Made by a program: the position numbers and the translations under genes
DNA from: Pseudomonas chlororaphis
Lineage (GTDB): Bacteria; Pseudomonadota; Gammaproteobacteria; Pseudomonadales; Pseudomonadaceae
Assembly: GCF_001921865.1 (NCBI RefSeq)
Contig: NZ_MSCT01000020.1
Span: 682,001-746,000, forward strand
DNA: 64,000 bases
Direction: 5' to 3'
Shown: in pieces, positions 35,350-44,924 of the stretch
How positions within the stretch are numbered: position 1 is the stretch's first letter
How the letters are laid out: every line of letters begins with the position of its first letter
Notes under the pieces: generated by a model
Told to the model about the DNA's origin: nothing
Seen by the model: the letters and a program-made list of their open reading frames with translations, nothing else
Database searches by the model: none

Positions 35350-38300
35350 TTAGCGGACCGTTATTTCCGCAATGGGCGGGCCGCTGGCCTCCTGGTTCGC
35401 GCGGGCCCGCCGCGTGGCGAGCAGCCGCAGCGCGACGTAGAACACCGGGGTGAACAGCAGGCCGAACAGGGTCACCCCGAGCATGCCGAAGAACACCGCG
35501 ACGCCCATGGCATGGCGCATCTCGGCGCCGGCGCCGGTGGACAGCACCAACGGCACGACGCCCATGATGAACGCGATGGAGGTCATCAGGATCGGCCGCA
35601 AACGCAGCTGGCTGGCCTGGATGGCGGCGCGGACGATGCCCTGCCCCTGCAGCTCGAGCTCGCGGGCGAACTCGACGATAAGGATGGCGTTCTTGCTCGC
35701 CAGCCCCACCAGCACCATCAGGCCGATCTGGGTGAAGATGTTGTTGTCGCCCTGGGTCAGCCAGACCCCGAGCAGCGCCGACATGATGCCCATGGGCACG
35801 ATCAGCAGGATCGCCACCGGCAACAGCAGGCTTTCATACAGCGCCGCCAGCACCAGGTACACCAACAACGTGCAGATCAGCAGGATCCACAGGGTGAAGT
35901 CGCCGGAAATGATTTGCTGGTAGGTCAGCTCGGTCCACTCGAACTTGATGCCCTGGGGCAGCGTCTCGGCGGCGATCCGCTCCACCGCGGCCTGGGCCTG
36001 GCCGGAGGAATAACCCGGGGCCGGGCCGCCGTTGAGGTCGGCGGCGGTGTAGCCGTTGTAGCGCACCACCATTTCCGGCCCGTAGGTGGGGCGCACCTCC
36101 ACCAGGCTGGCCAGCGGCACCATGTTGCCGTCGGCGTTGCGCGCCTTGAGCTGGCCGATGTCGTCGGCATGGGCGCGGAACGGCGCGTCGGCCTGCACCC
36201 GCACCTGATAGACCCGGCCCAGCAGGTTGAAGTCGTTGACGTAGAGCGAGCCCAGGTAGATCTGCAAGGTGTCGAACACATCGGTCATCGCCACGTTCGA
36301 CTGCTTGGCCTTGACCCGGTCGAGGTCGACCTTCAACTGCGGCACGTCGATCTGGTAGCTGGAAAAGCTCGGCCCCAGCTCGGGCGCCTGCGCGGCTTGC
36401 TTGAGGAAAGCGCGCACCGCGGCGTCGAGCTGCTCGAAGCCCAGGGCGCCGCGGTCCTCGAACTGCAGCTTGAAGCCGCCCAAGGTCCCCAGGCCCAGCA
36501 CCGGTGGCGGCGGGAACACCCCGGTGAACGCCTCCTTGATGGTCGCGAACTGCTGGTTCAGCGCCGCCGCGATGGCCCCGGCGCTCATCTGCTCGCCGTG
36601 CCGCTCGGCGAAGGGGTCGAGGATGACGAAGATGATCCCCGCGCTCGACGAGTTCATCAGGCCGTTGACCGACATCCCGGGAAACTCAAGGGTATGGGCC
36701 ACGCCGGGTTGCTTGAGGGCGATCTCGTTCATCCGCTGGATGACCTGCTCGGTGCGTTCCAGCGAGGCGCCGTTGGGCAACTGCGCCAGGCCGACCAGGA
36801 ATTCCTTGTCCTGGGCCGGCACGAAACCGCCGGGCAGCGAATGCCCCAGCCAGGCCGTCAGCCCCAGCAACACCGCGTACAGGCCCAGGGTCATGCTCTT
36901 GCGCTGGATCACCCGCCCCAGATTATTGCCGTAGGCCTGCTCGCCGCGCGCCGACAGCCGGTTGAAGCGCGTGAACAGCGGCCCCAGCAGCCGGTCGATG
37001 ATCTGGCTCAGGCGGTCGCGCGGCTGGTCGTGGGCCTTGAGCAGCAAGGCGCAGAGCGCGGGCGACAAGGTCAGGGAGTTGAACGCCGAGATCAGCGTCG
37101 AGATGGCGATGGTCAGCGCGAACTGCTGGTAGAACTGTCCCGTCAGCCCGGGCATGAAGGCCAGCGGCACGAACACGCTGACCAGGGTCAGGGTGATGGC
37201 GATGATCGGCTTGCTGACTTCGTCCATCGCCTTGTAGGAAGCGGCCTTGGGCGTCAGGCCCAGGGCGATGTTGCGCTCGACGTTTTCCACCACCACGATC
37301 GCGTCGTCGACCACGATGCCGATGGCCAGCACCATGCCGAACAGCGACAGCGCGTTGATCGAAAAACCGCAGGCCAGCATCAGCGAAAGCGTGCCGATGA
37401 TCGACACCGGCATGGCCAGCAGCGGGATGATCGAGGCGCGCCAGGTCTGCAGGAACAGGATCACCACCAGCACCACTAGCAGGGTCGATTCGAGCAGGGT
37501 CTGGATCACCGCCAGGATGCTCGAGCGGACGAACTGGGTCGGGTCGAACACGATCTTGTAGTCGACCCCGGTGGGCATGTCCTGCTTGGCCTCGAGCATG
37601 ATCTCGCGGGCCTTCGCCGAGATCGCCAGGGCGTTGCCGCCGGCCATCTGGAACACCCCGAACCCCACCGCCGGCTTGCCGTCGACCAGCGAGCGCAGGC
37701 CGTAGTCCGAGGCGGCCAGTTCGACCCGGGCCACATCGCGCAAAAAGGTCACCGCGCCGCCGGGCGCGCTCTTGAGGATGATGTCGCCGAATTCCTTTTC
37801 CGACTTCAGCCGCCCCTGGGTGTTGACCGAGAGTTGCTGCGCCACGTCCGTGCGCATCGGCTGGCCGCCAATGACCCCGGCGGCCACCTGGACGTTCTGC
37901 TCGCGGATCGCCGCCACCACGTCGCTGGCGCTCAGGCCGCGCTGGGCGACCTTCTGCGGGTCCAGCCAGATGCGCATCGCGTAGTCGCCGCCGCCCCAGA
38001 TCCGCACCTCGCCGACGCCCGGAATGCGTTCGAGCTGGTTCTTGATATTGAGGATGCCGTAGTTGCGCAGGTAGGTGGCGTTGTACTGATCGTCAGGGGA
38101 CACCAGGTGGATCGCCAGGGTCTGGGTCGAGGACGACTTCATCGTCACCACCCCCAGCCGGCGCACGTCTTCCGGCAGCCGCGGCAGCGCTTGCGAGACG
38201 CGGTTCTGCACCAGTTGCTGGGCCTTGTCCGGGTCGGTGCCGACCTTGAACGTCACGCTGAGCGTGAGGTTGCCGTCGCTGTTGGCCTGGGACTGCATGT

Positions 38301-38535
38301 ACAGCATGTCCTCGACGCCGTTGATCTGCTCCTCCAGCGGCGCCGCCACGGTCTGCGCCACCACCGCCGGGTTGGCGCCGGGGTACTGGGCGTTGACCAC
38401 GATCAGCGGCGGCACCACCTCCGGGTACTCCGAGACCGGCAGGCGGAACAGCGAGATGATCCCGGCCAGCAGGATCAGGGTCGACAGCGCGCCGGCGAAG
38501 ATCGGCCGGTCGATGAAGAAACGGGAAAAGTTCAT
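35350..38535 (-). CDS. RND multidrug efflux transporter (MexF-like)
   Basis: A 1061-residue HAE1-family RND pump. The N-terminus (MNFSRFFIDRP) and length match MexF-type proteins. Proton-relay residues are visible: the Asp pair in GIVVDDAIVVVENVER (TM4) and the Lys in ASKNAILIVEFA (TM10). Large periplasmic loops between TM1-2 and TM7-8 are present. It works with the adaptor encoded just upstream (4-bp overlap). No outer-membrane factor gene follows, so a shared TolC/OprM-type channel from elsewhere is needed. Confidence 0.92.
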   Translation of the reverse strand: MNFSRFFIDRPIFAGALSTLILLAGIISLFRLPVSEYPEVVPPLIVVNAQYPGANPAVVAQTVAAPLEEQINGVEDMLYMQSQANSDGNLTLSVTFKVGTDPDKAQQLVQNRVSQALPRLPEDVRRLGVVTMKSSSTQTLAIHLVSPDDQYNATYLRNYGILNIKNQLERIPGVGEVRIWGGGDYAMRIWLDPQKVAQRGLSASDVVAAIREQNVQVAAGVIGGQPMRTDVAQQLSVNTQGRLKSEKEFGDIILKSAPGGAVTFLRDVARVELAASDYGLRSLVDGKPAVGFGVFQMAGGNALAISAKAREIMLEAKQDMPTGVDYKIVFDPTQFVRSSILAVIQTLLESTLLVVLVVILFLQTWRASIIPLLAMPVSIIGTLSLMLACGFSINALSLFGMVLAIGIVVDDAIVVVENVERNIALGLTPKAASYKAMDEVSKPIIAITLTLVSVFVPLAFMPGLTGQFYQQFALTIAISTLISAFNSLTLSPALCALLLKAHDQPRDRLSQIIDRLLGPLFTRFNRLSARGEQAYGNNLGRVIQRKSMTLGLYAVLLGLTAWLGHSLPGGFVPAQDKEFLVGLAQLPNGASLERTEQVIQRMNEIALKQPGVAHTLEFPGMSVNGLMNSSSAGIIFVILDPFAERHGEQMSAGAIAAALNQQFATIKEAFTGVFPPPPVLGLGTLGGFKLQFEDRGALGFEQLDAAVRAFLKQAAQAPELGPSFSSYQIDVPQLKVDLDRVKAKQSNVAMTDVFDTLQIYLGSLYVNDFNLLGRVYQVRVQADAPFRAHADDIGQLKARNADGNMVPLASLVEVRPTYGPEMVVRYNGYTAADLNGGPAPGYSSGQAQAAVERIAAETLPQGIKFEWTELTYQQIISGDFTLWILLICTLLVYLVLAALYESLLLPVAILLIVPMGIMSALLGVWLTQGDNNIFTQIGLMVLVGLASKNAILIVEFARELELQGQGIVRAAIQASQLRLRPILMTSIAFIMGVVPLVLSTGAGAEMRHAMGVAVFFGMLGVTLFGLLFTPVFYVALRLLATRRARANQEASGPPIAEITVR

Positions 38536-39710
38536 GGCTGGGCGCTCGCGTCCGCGCGCTGGGCCAACAGCGGCCTGACGGTGTCACCGGGGCGCGCCCG
38601 GTGCAGGCCGTTGATCACCACCCGCTCGCCCGGTTGCAGGCCGGAATCGATGACACGCAGGTCGCCCACCAGGTTGCCGGGGCTGATCCGGCGGTACTCC
38701 ACCTGATCGTTGGCGGTCACCACCAGCACGAACTTCTTGTCCTGGTCGGTGCCGATGGCGCGGTCATCGATCAGCACGGCCTGGCGCGGCGGGCCGCCCC
38801 CCAGCTTGATCCGCGCCAGCATGCCGGGCCGCAGCTGGCCGTCGGCGTTGTCGAAACTGGCGCGCACCCGCAATGTGGCCGACTGCAGGTCGAGCTGGTT
38901 GTCCAGCGAGGCCAACTGGCCCGTGCGCGGGTAATCGCTCTCGTTGGACAGCCCGAGCAGCACCGGCACCTGCTCGGGCTTGGCGCTGCTCTGGTTGAGG
39001 TAACGCAGGAACGTCTGCTCGTCGACGTCGAACGCCGCGTAGATCGGCGACAGCGACACCAGGGTACTCAGCGGCGCGGCGTTTTCCCCGGCGCTGACAA
39101 TGTTGCCCGTCGTCACCAGGGCCCGCGACATGCGCCCGCTGACCGGCGCACTGATGCGGGTATGGGCCAGGTCCAGGCGGGCGCTGTCGAGTAGCGCCTG
39201 GGCCTGCCGGACATTGGCCTGGGCTTCGCTGGCGGCGTTCTGCTTTTCGTCCAGGTCGCGCATGGCGATGGCATTGGAATTGATCAGCCGCTGCGCCCGC
39301 CCCAGGTCGGTGGCGGTGTACTGGCTGCGCGACCTGGCCGCGGCCAGGCTCGCCTGGGCCTGCTCGACCCGGGCGGCGTAGGGCCTGGCGTCGATCTCGA
39401 ACAGCAGCTCGCCTTCCTTGACGATGGCGCCGTCCTTGAAGTGCACGGCAACGATGGTCCCGGACACCAGCGGGCGGATCACCACTTTCTCGACCGCCTC
39501 CAGGCGCCCGGAATAGTTCTGCCAGTCTGTCACCGGCCGCGACAGCGCCATGGCCACGTCGACCTCGGCGGCCGGCGGCGCCGCGGCGGCCTTGGCGGTG
39601 GCCGAAGGTTCGCCGCGCAGCACGACCACCAGGCCGGCCACCACGGCGCAGGCCAGCAAGGTGCGAAACATGAAGGCGCTGCCCGAGCGCCGGGATCGGA
39701 TCGAGTGCAT
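38532..39710 (-). CDS. RND periplasmic adaptor (MexE-like)
   Basis: A 392-residue membrane fusion protein: an N-terminal hydrophobic segment (about 13-32), the lipoyl half-motifs (VVIRPLVSGTIVAVHFKDGAIVKEGELL and later LAHTRISAPVSGRM), a coiled-coil hairpin between them, and a beta-barrel/membrane-proximal region near the C-terminus. The ATG at 39710 was preferred over upstream in-frame codons because AGGGAAG precedes it. It is paired with the RND pump through a 4-bp overlap. It probably belongs to a longer transcription unit including the acyltransferase gene upstream (gap 41 bp). Confidence 0.9.
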   Translation of the reverse strand: MHSIRSRRSGSAFMFRTLLACAVVAGLVVVLRGEPSATAKAAAAPPAAEVDVAMALSRPVTDWQNYSGRLEAVEKVVIRPLVSGTIVAVHFKDGAIVKEGELLFEIDARPYAARVEQAQASLAAARSRSQYTATDLGRAQRLINSNAIAMRDLDEKQNAASEAQANVRQAQALLDSARLDLAHTRISAPVSGRMSRALVTTGNIVSAGENAAPLSTLVSLSPIYAAFDVDEQTFLRYLNQSSAKPEQVPVLLGLSNESDYPRTGQLASLDNQLDLQSATLRVRASFDNADGQLRPGMLARIKLGGGPPRQAVLIDDRAIGTDQDKKFVLVVTANDQVEYRRISPGNLVGDLRVIDSGLQPGERVVINGLHRARPGDTVRPLLAQRADASAQP

Positions 39711-39751
39711 AAGACAACTTCCCTGTGATGAGGCCATCGGTTGAGGGTCGA

Positions 39752-40915
39752 TCAAGGCGCGGTTTCAGGCTGCGGCAGGCCGCCCAGCGCCCTCGCCTTG
39801 CCCGGCCGGCCCCAGCGCTGCATGACCGGGCGCTCGACAAAATTGAACAGCAGCCAGCCGCCGAGCACCGACAGGGCGAAGGTCGCCGCGACGATCAGGG
39901 TGGCCGTGGCGTTGTCGAACAGACGGCCGCCAAGCAACTGCGTGGCCAGCGTCATGATCAGCAGATGGATCATGTAGAAACCGAACGAGATCTCCCCCAG
40001 CCAGACCATCCAGCGGCTGTTGAGCAGCCCCTTGCGATCCTGCAGGTCGCTGGCGGCGATGGCGGTGATCAGCGCGGCGATCGGCGCCAGCGTCACCAGG
40101 TTGAGGCTGTACTGGAACAGCACGTACATGGCCGCCACATAACTCACGACCAACAGCGCGAACGCCCAGGACACGCTCAACTCGATCCAGCGCCCGGCCA
40201 TGAGGATGCGCGCCATGAGCATGCCCAGCACGAACTCGAACAGCCGCGCGGGCGGGAAGTAATAGGCCCACCACCATTGGCTCAGGGAAATCGGGTACTC
40301 GTTGATCAGCGGCGTGGCGGGCGCCAGCAGGCGGATCGCCACTTGCGTCAGGGCCAGGCCGGCGACCATCGCCCAGGCCCAGTGCCACAGGCGTTCCTCG
40401 GAGATCTTCCAGACCAGCTTGAGCGCCAGCGGAAACAGCAGGTAGAAGAACATCTCGCAGCACAGCGACCAGGACGGGCCGTTGACGCTGAGGAAGGTGT
40501 CCATCCGCGGAATCCACGAATGCACCAGCAGCAGGTTGGGCAACCAGATCGCCACGCTGGCGGCCGGCACGCTGAACAACAGCATCGCCAGCAACCAGGT
40601 GACGATGTGGTTGGGGTAGATCTTCAGCAACCGGCGCCGCCAGAAGCCGGTCAGGCTGTCGCCCTTGCGTGCGGACCAGGTGATCACGAAACCGCTGAGC
40701 ACGAAAAAGAACGACACGCCAAGCCAGCCGCCACCGCTGAAGAGGCGCTGGAAGACGTTGATCACGTCGCTGTCGGCGTAGGGGTTGAAACCGATGATGC
40801 GGGTCAGCGACGCGTGAAACATGAACACCATCGCCGCGGCGAGAAAGCGTATTCCCGTGAGCGAGTCCAGCTTGCTGTGCACATGCGAGTGGTAGAGCTC
40901 TGCTTTTTTCATCAT
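39752..40915 (-). CDS. Acyltransferase-3 family membrane protein
   Basis: A 387-residue integral membrane protein with about ten helices. The family landmarks of acyltransferase 3 (OafA-like) are present: LTGIRFLAAAMVFMFHA with the catalytic-type His, SGFVITW and YLLFPL. Members transfer acetyl or other acyl groups to sugars, lipids or secreted compounds. In this setting it might acylate a polysaccharide or a small molecule handled by the adjacent efflux system; no evidence selects one. It appears to start the RND transcription unit. Confidence 0.82.
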   Translation of the reverse strand: MMKKAELYHSHVHSKLDSLTGIRFLAAAMVFMFHASLTRIIGFNPYADSDVINVFQRLFSGGGWLGVSFFFVLSGFVITWSARKGDSLTGFWRRRLLKIYPNHIVTWLLAMLLFSVPAASVAIWLPNLLLVHSWIPRMDTFLSVNGPSWSLCCEMFFYLLFPLALKLVWKISEERLWHWAWAMVAGLALTQVAIRLLAPATPLINEYPISLSQWWWAYYFPPARLFEFVLGMLMARILMAGRWIELSVSWAFALLVVSYVAAMYVLFQYSLNLVTLAPIAALITAIAASDLQDRKGLLNSRWMVWLGEISFGFYMIHLLIMTLATQLLGGRLFDNATATLIVAATFALSVLGGWLLFNFVERPVMQRWGRPGKARALGGLPQPETAP

Positions 40916-41076
40916 CCGATCCCCGTAGAGTCACGGCGCGCCCGACCACGCCTGCGCGTGTCGAGCGTGCTCCCGATAAAAAACCATCAATGGCGTTGCG
41001 CGCTTGCAGGCAATGTTGCGAGGGGTACGGCAATGCAGATCGCTGAGCGAACCGTCTGTTTTTCGATGTTCATGCG

Positions 41077-41102
41077 GCCGGCCCCCGGTGGCGGGGGCCG
41101 GC
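41077..41102. other. GC-rich hairpin downstream of the esterase gene
   Basis: GCCGGCCCCC and GGGGGCCGGC form a perfect 10-bp stem around a 6-base loop, 7 bp beyond the serine hydrolase stop. Neither strand has a T-run after it, so it is not a standard intrinsic terminator, but it is likely to fold strongly in RNA. Confidence 0.5.
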
Positions 41103-41108
41103 GCGGGG

Positions 41109-42299
41109 TCACTGGCCGTAGACGGCGTTGCACAGGTCTACGGTGAACTGGCCGAACATGCCTTCGAAGGCGGTGTTGGTGAACGCGACCACGGTCAGTT
41201 GCTGCGCCGGGTCGACGAACCACGAGTGCCCGTAGGCGCCGCCCAGGCGCCAGCTGCCGGCCGACTCGGCGGTCTGCGCCGCGGCCGGGTCCTTGAGCAC
41301 GGTGAAACCCAGGCCGAAGCCGCGGCCGGGCCAGTTTTCCAGTTCCAGGTCGCCGGTCTGGTTGCGGGTCATCTCATCCACCAGCGCCTTGGGCAACAGC
41401 GGCGCGCCGCCCTTGCGCAGGGTCTCCAGCAGGGTCAGGAACTCGCCGGCGCTACCGACCAGGCCGGAGCCGCCGGAGTCATAGGCGTTGGGGTCGAGCG
41501 CCCGGGCCGGGTCCAGCTTGATGCCGATGGTGCCCTCGAAGACCGGGATCACCTCCAGGTCCTCGATGCGGTGCGGCCGCGGCTGATCGTTCAGGTAGGC
41601 CGCGGTCAGGCGCTCGACGTCCGTCACCTTGAAGCTGGTGTCGTGCAGTTGCAGGGGCTGGACCACCAGTTGGTCGATCGCCACGGCGAGGCTGCTGCCA
41701 TGCACCGCGGCGATCAGCCCGCCCAGCACGTCGGTGGCGATCGAGTAGCCCCAGCCGTTGCCGGGCGGGTACTGCAACGGGATCTGGCCCAGGCGGCGCA
41801 GGTTCTCCTCCAGCGTCAGCGCGTTGCGCTCCAGGCCGTCGGACACCCCGGCGTCCTGATAAGGACCGCCCGCGGCGCTTTCCAGGAAACCGTAGGACAG
41901 GCCGGCGGTATGGCTCAGCAGCTGGCGCAGGGTGATGGTCGCCGGCTGGCCGTCGCCCAGGGTTGGCTTGAAATACGGCAGCCAGCGGCTGATGTCGTCG
42001 TCCAGCTGGATCTTGCCCTGGGCGACCAGCACCAGCGCCGCCACCGAGGCAATCGGCTTGGACACCGACGACAGCCGGAACAAGGCATTTTCGCGCATCG
42101 GCACTTGCGCTTCCCGGTCGGCCAGGCCGGCCGCGCGGTGGTAGATCACCTGGCCCTGGTGGGCCACCAGCACCACCGCGCCCACCAGGCGCTGGTCGTG
42201 CAGGGTCTGTTCGAGCACGGCATCGATCCGTGAGGCCACCTGGGCGGGCTCGAACGAGCGAAGCGAATGTAGCTGGCGAAGCGGTTCGTTGACTGACAT
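41109..42299 (-). CDS. Class C beta-lactamase-fold serine hydrolase/esterase
   Basis: A 396-residue serine hydrolase. The SxxK nucleophile motif is visible as SVSK in FRLSSVSKPIAS, and the second Tyr motif as GYSIATDVLGG. This has YSI rather than the YxN of true class C beta-lactamases, which is common in family VIII esterases and D-aminopeptidase-like enzymes. The third box is HSW rather than KTG. It has no evident signal peptide, so it is probably cytoplasmic. It is divergent from a LysR gene 126 bp away, which is likely its regulator. Confidence 0.85.
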   Translation of the reverse strand: MSVNEPLRQLHSLRSFEPAQVASRIDAVLEQTLHDQRLVGAVVLVAHQGQVIYHRAAGLADREAQVPMRENALFRLSSVSKPIASVAALVLVAQGKIQLDDDISRWLPYFKPTLGDGQPATITLRQLLSHTAGLSYGFLESAAGGPYQDAGVSDGLERNALTLEENLRRLGQIPLQYPPGNGWGYSIATDVLGGLIAAVHGSSLAVAIDQLVVQPLQLHDTSFKVTDVERLTAAYLNDQPRPHRIEDLEVIPVFEGTIGIKLDPARALDPNAYDSGGSGLVGSAGEFLTLLETLRKGGAPLLPKALVDEMTRNQTGDLELENWPGRGFGLGFTVLKDPAAAQTAESAGSWRLGGAYGHSWFVDPAQQLTVVAFTNTAFEGMFGQFTVDLCNAVYGQ

Positions 42300-42425
42300 A
42301 CCTGACCCCAAACTGTTGAATGGCAGAGCTGGATGTAGCGATAGTAGAACCGGCCACCGTAGGGAAACAGAGGTTACAATTCCGGGGTCCACGGACCTTT
42401 TTGTCCGCAATCAAAGGAGTGAGCG

Positions 42426-43313
42426 TTGGATAAGCTCAATGGCATCACGGTGTTCGTCCAGGTCGCCGAGAGCCGCAGTTTCGTAGGCGCGGGCCGCTTG
42501 CTCGGGGTCTCCGCCTCGGCCGTGGGCAAGAGCATTGCCCGCCTGGAAGAGAAACTCGGCACCCGGCTGTTCCACCGCAATACCCGCAGCATCAACCTGA
42601 CCAGCGAGGGCTCGCTGTTCCTGGAACGCTGCCGGCGGGTGCTCAACGAACTGGAGGCGGCCGAACAGGAACTCTCCAGCTCCAGCGAGGCCCCGCGCGG
42701 CAAATTGCGCATCAGCCTGCCGCTGCTCGGCGACGTGCTGTTCATGCACCTCTCGCGCTTCATGCAGCGTTATCCGGACATCCAGCTGGAACTGGACTTC
42801 ACCGACCGCCTGGTGGACGTGGTCGAGGAAGGCTTCGACGCCGTGCTGCGCACCGGCCAGTTGCACGACTCGCGGCTGATGGCCAGGAAGCTGGACAGCT
42901 TCGGCTTCTACCTGGTGGGCGCGCCCAGTTACTTTGACCGCTACGGTCACCCGGGCACGGTGGAACAACTGCAAGACCACCACTGCCTGCATTACAAACT
43001 GCCGTCGACCGGCAAGCTGGAAAAATGGCCGCTGACGGGGCTCGCCGAAGGCACCGAATTGAAGGTCCCGGCGACCATGGTCTGCAATAACCTCGACATG
43101 CTGATCCACATGGCCCGCCAGGGCCTGGGCATTGCCTGCGTCCCCGAATTCGCGGTGCGCGAAGGGCTGGATGCCGGCGAGCTGATATCGATCCTGCCCG
43201 AGCGGGTGCAGCGCACCCTGAACATCCAGGTGGTCTGGCCCTCGAGCCGGCATCTCACGCCGAAGCTGCGGGCGTTCATTGACTTTATCTGTGGTGGCGA
43301 GGGGCGGGGGTGA
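42426..43313 (+). CDS. LysR-type transcriptional regulator
   Basis: A 295-residue LysR regulator of the subgroup with N-terminus MDKLNGITVFVQVAESRSF and helix-turn-helix GVSASAVGKSIARLEEKLG; the C-terminal half is a typical co-inducer domain. Translation begins at a TTG preceded by AAAGGAG at a good distance. It is transcribed divergently from the serine hydrolase/esterase, the usual arrangement for a LysR regulator and its target. The shared 126-bp intergenic region should hold its binding sites. Confidence 0.88.
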   Translation: MDKLNGITVFVQVAESRSFVGAGRLLGVSASAVGKSIARLEEKLGTRLFHRNTRSINLTSEGSLFLERCRRVLNELEAAEQELSSSSEAPRGKLRISLPLLGDVLFMHLSRFMQRYPDIQLELDFTDRLVDVVEEGFDAVLRTGQLHDSRLMARKLDSFGFYLVGAPSYFDRYGHPGTVEQLQDHHCLHYKLPSTGKLEKWPLTGLAEGTELKVPATMVCNNLDMLIHMARQGLGIACVPEFAVREGLDAGELISILPERVQRTLNIQVVWPSSRHLTPKLRAFIDFICGGEGRG

Positions 43314-43520
43314 GGGTTGTCGGCTTCAAGTATCGATGCGGCCAATGACCGCCGAGACGGCTCGACTGAAAGCCGGTCGCTTGCCGTATCGGCGGCGGGG
43401 AAACGCATGGGGTTGGTTTTAACCGCTTCCTGATCCCGTACCGGCGACGCCGGTCGCGAGCAACCTGCAAGGCCGCGCGGGCCTGCAAGTCGATGGAGCT
43501 CGGGCTCCATCGGTTCGGGT

Positions 43521-44315
43521 TCACTGCCCCAGCAGAAACTGCAGGGTGTTCTCTACGAAATTGACGGGGGTCTCAAGCATCGGGCAATGCCCGCAATGCT
43601 CAAGGCGGGTGTAGGTCGAGCCCATGATGTTGTCGAGCATCTCGAACTGATGGCTTTCGTGTATCAGCTTGTCCTGCGCGCCCCAGACAATATGGGTCGG
43701 AGCGCTGATGTGCTTGAGGCGATTGTAGATATCGACGGTCAGGTCAACCTCCCACTGACGCACCAGCGCTTCCCGAGGTTGCCCTGGCCCACCTTCAGCA
43801 ATAGAGGCGGCTACCTGGCTCAACGCTCCGCCCTGAATGGAGTCCTCGCCCAAGGCCAGGAAGTACAGCGACTTCACCAGAAGCTCCCGGTCCTCTATGG
43901 CATGGCACCATGCAAGAGCCATGGAAATGACTGCTTGCGTGTAAGTCCCCAACCTTGACGTGGTATCGACCAATGTCAGGCTGGCAACGCGCTGCGGAGC
44001 CAGGAGCGCCAGCTCCTGCGCAATCATGCCACCCAGGGAATGGCCCATGACATGCGCCCGCGAAGAACCTGCCGCGTCCAGGACAGCACGCGCATCCTTG
44101 GCGAGATCTTGCAGTGCATAACCGGTGGCGCAGAGGCTGCTTTCTCCCGAATCACGATTGTCGAAGGCAATCGTCCTGAAGTGTTTGGCCAGATCGGCGC
44201 GCACCAGGGACCAGAGCGTACGATCGGCCGCAGTACCGGCGATCAACAAAAGATCGGGGCCTTGGCCTTGGATATCGAAGACCAGTTCTATGTTGTCTCT
44301 GTATACGCTTGACAT
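43521..44315 (-). CDS. Alpha/beta hydrolase
   Basis: A 264-residue alpha/beta hydrolase with a complete catalytic set by motif: nucleophile Ser93 in GHSLGG, an Asp in WGAQDKLI, and a His in EHCGHCPM. The size and the N-terminal GTAADRTLWS...FDNRDSGES pattern fit the 3-oxoadipate enol-lactonase/BioH-like group. It stands alone, convergent with the LysR gene. Unlike the hydrolase-like protein at 24530, its active site is intact. Confidence 0.82.
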   Translation of the reverse strand: MSSVYRDNIELVFDIQGQGPDLLLIAGTAADRTLWSLVRADLAKHFRTIAFDNRDSGESSLCATGYALQDLAKDARAVLDAAGSSRAHVMGHSLGGMIAQELALLAPQRVASLTLVDTTSRLGTYTQAVISMALAWCHAIEDRELLVKSLYFLALGEDSIQGGALSQVAASIAEGGPGQPREALVRQWEVDLTVDIYNRLKHISAPTHIVWGAQDKLIHESHQFEMLDNIMGSTYTRLEHCGHCPMLETPVNFVENTLQFLLGQ

Positions 44316-44924
44316 GGATATGGCGCTCCGCCTTGGGAAATTGTCCCGCTATTTTTATGGCGCGCGCGGAAGGCGGATAGCCATGGAAACGGTAACTTCT
44401 TGTTCTGTTTTTTTGTACGGACGTCGTCCGTTTGTATGGCGGCTCCTCGCCCAGTCGGCTCTTGAGCAATAGGCAGGGGGCTTGAACATGCCATCGTTAA
44501 TGCGGTCCTCGACACCACGATCCGCCCGAAGCCGCGGGTAGAGCCAAAGCACTCTTCACGCAGGTCAAGACCGAAGGCGAAAGGTTCCCCAACGTCCACT
44601 TTCGGCGCATCAACGTAAGGTTCTTCGCTTTCTATTGAGCGACTTTTCCTAGAAACTCCCACCCGCTTGCGCCTGCAAAACCTGCTCTCTAGGCTCGGTC
44701 TGTCACTGCTTATTCAGTGATCGGGTTTAGCAGCTCGGAGCTTCACATTGGGCGCATCGAAGTCACCTGTCGGTAGATTCTTTCTGCCTGTCATGGCGGC
44801 TGTGCGCAGGGCACCTTCGGGTGCGCCGGTTTTCCAATGTGACCGGCCTGCTAACCTGCGTACAGCTGCCACCCACTCGTTTAGCAGCGACATCTGGCAG
44901 CTCCACTCACGTTGGAGATGCACC
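44316..44924. other. Intergenic region with no supported gene
   Basis: About 600 bp between the alpha/beta hydrolase and the DUF6124 gene. A 124-codon frame on the minus strand (44288-44662) overlaps the hydrolase gene and has no recognisable motif. A plus-strand stretch around 44540-44637 reads as a possible protein tail (TQVKTEGERFPNVHF..., then a stop) and could be a gene relic. The region is AT-richer than its neighbours, with many stops in all frames. Confidence 0.35.

Noticed and set aside
35164..37479. A 771-codon plus-strand frame opposite the RND pump
   Set aside because: Rich in His, Gln, Arg and Asp with no motif; typical shadow frame of a high-GC gene. The minus-strand RND gene is unmistakable. 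The same holds for other long frames opposite the flavin, dehydrogenase, acyltransferase, dxs and btuB genes.
44288..44662. A 124-codon minus-strand frame upstream of the alpha/beta hydrolase
   Set aside because: No motif, overlaps the hydrolase gene, and composition is unlike a folded protein.
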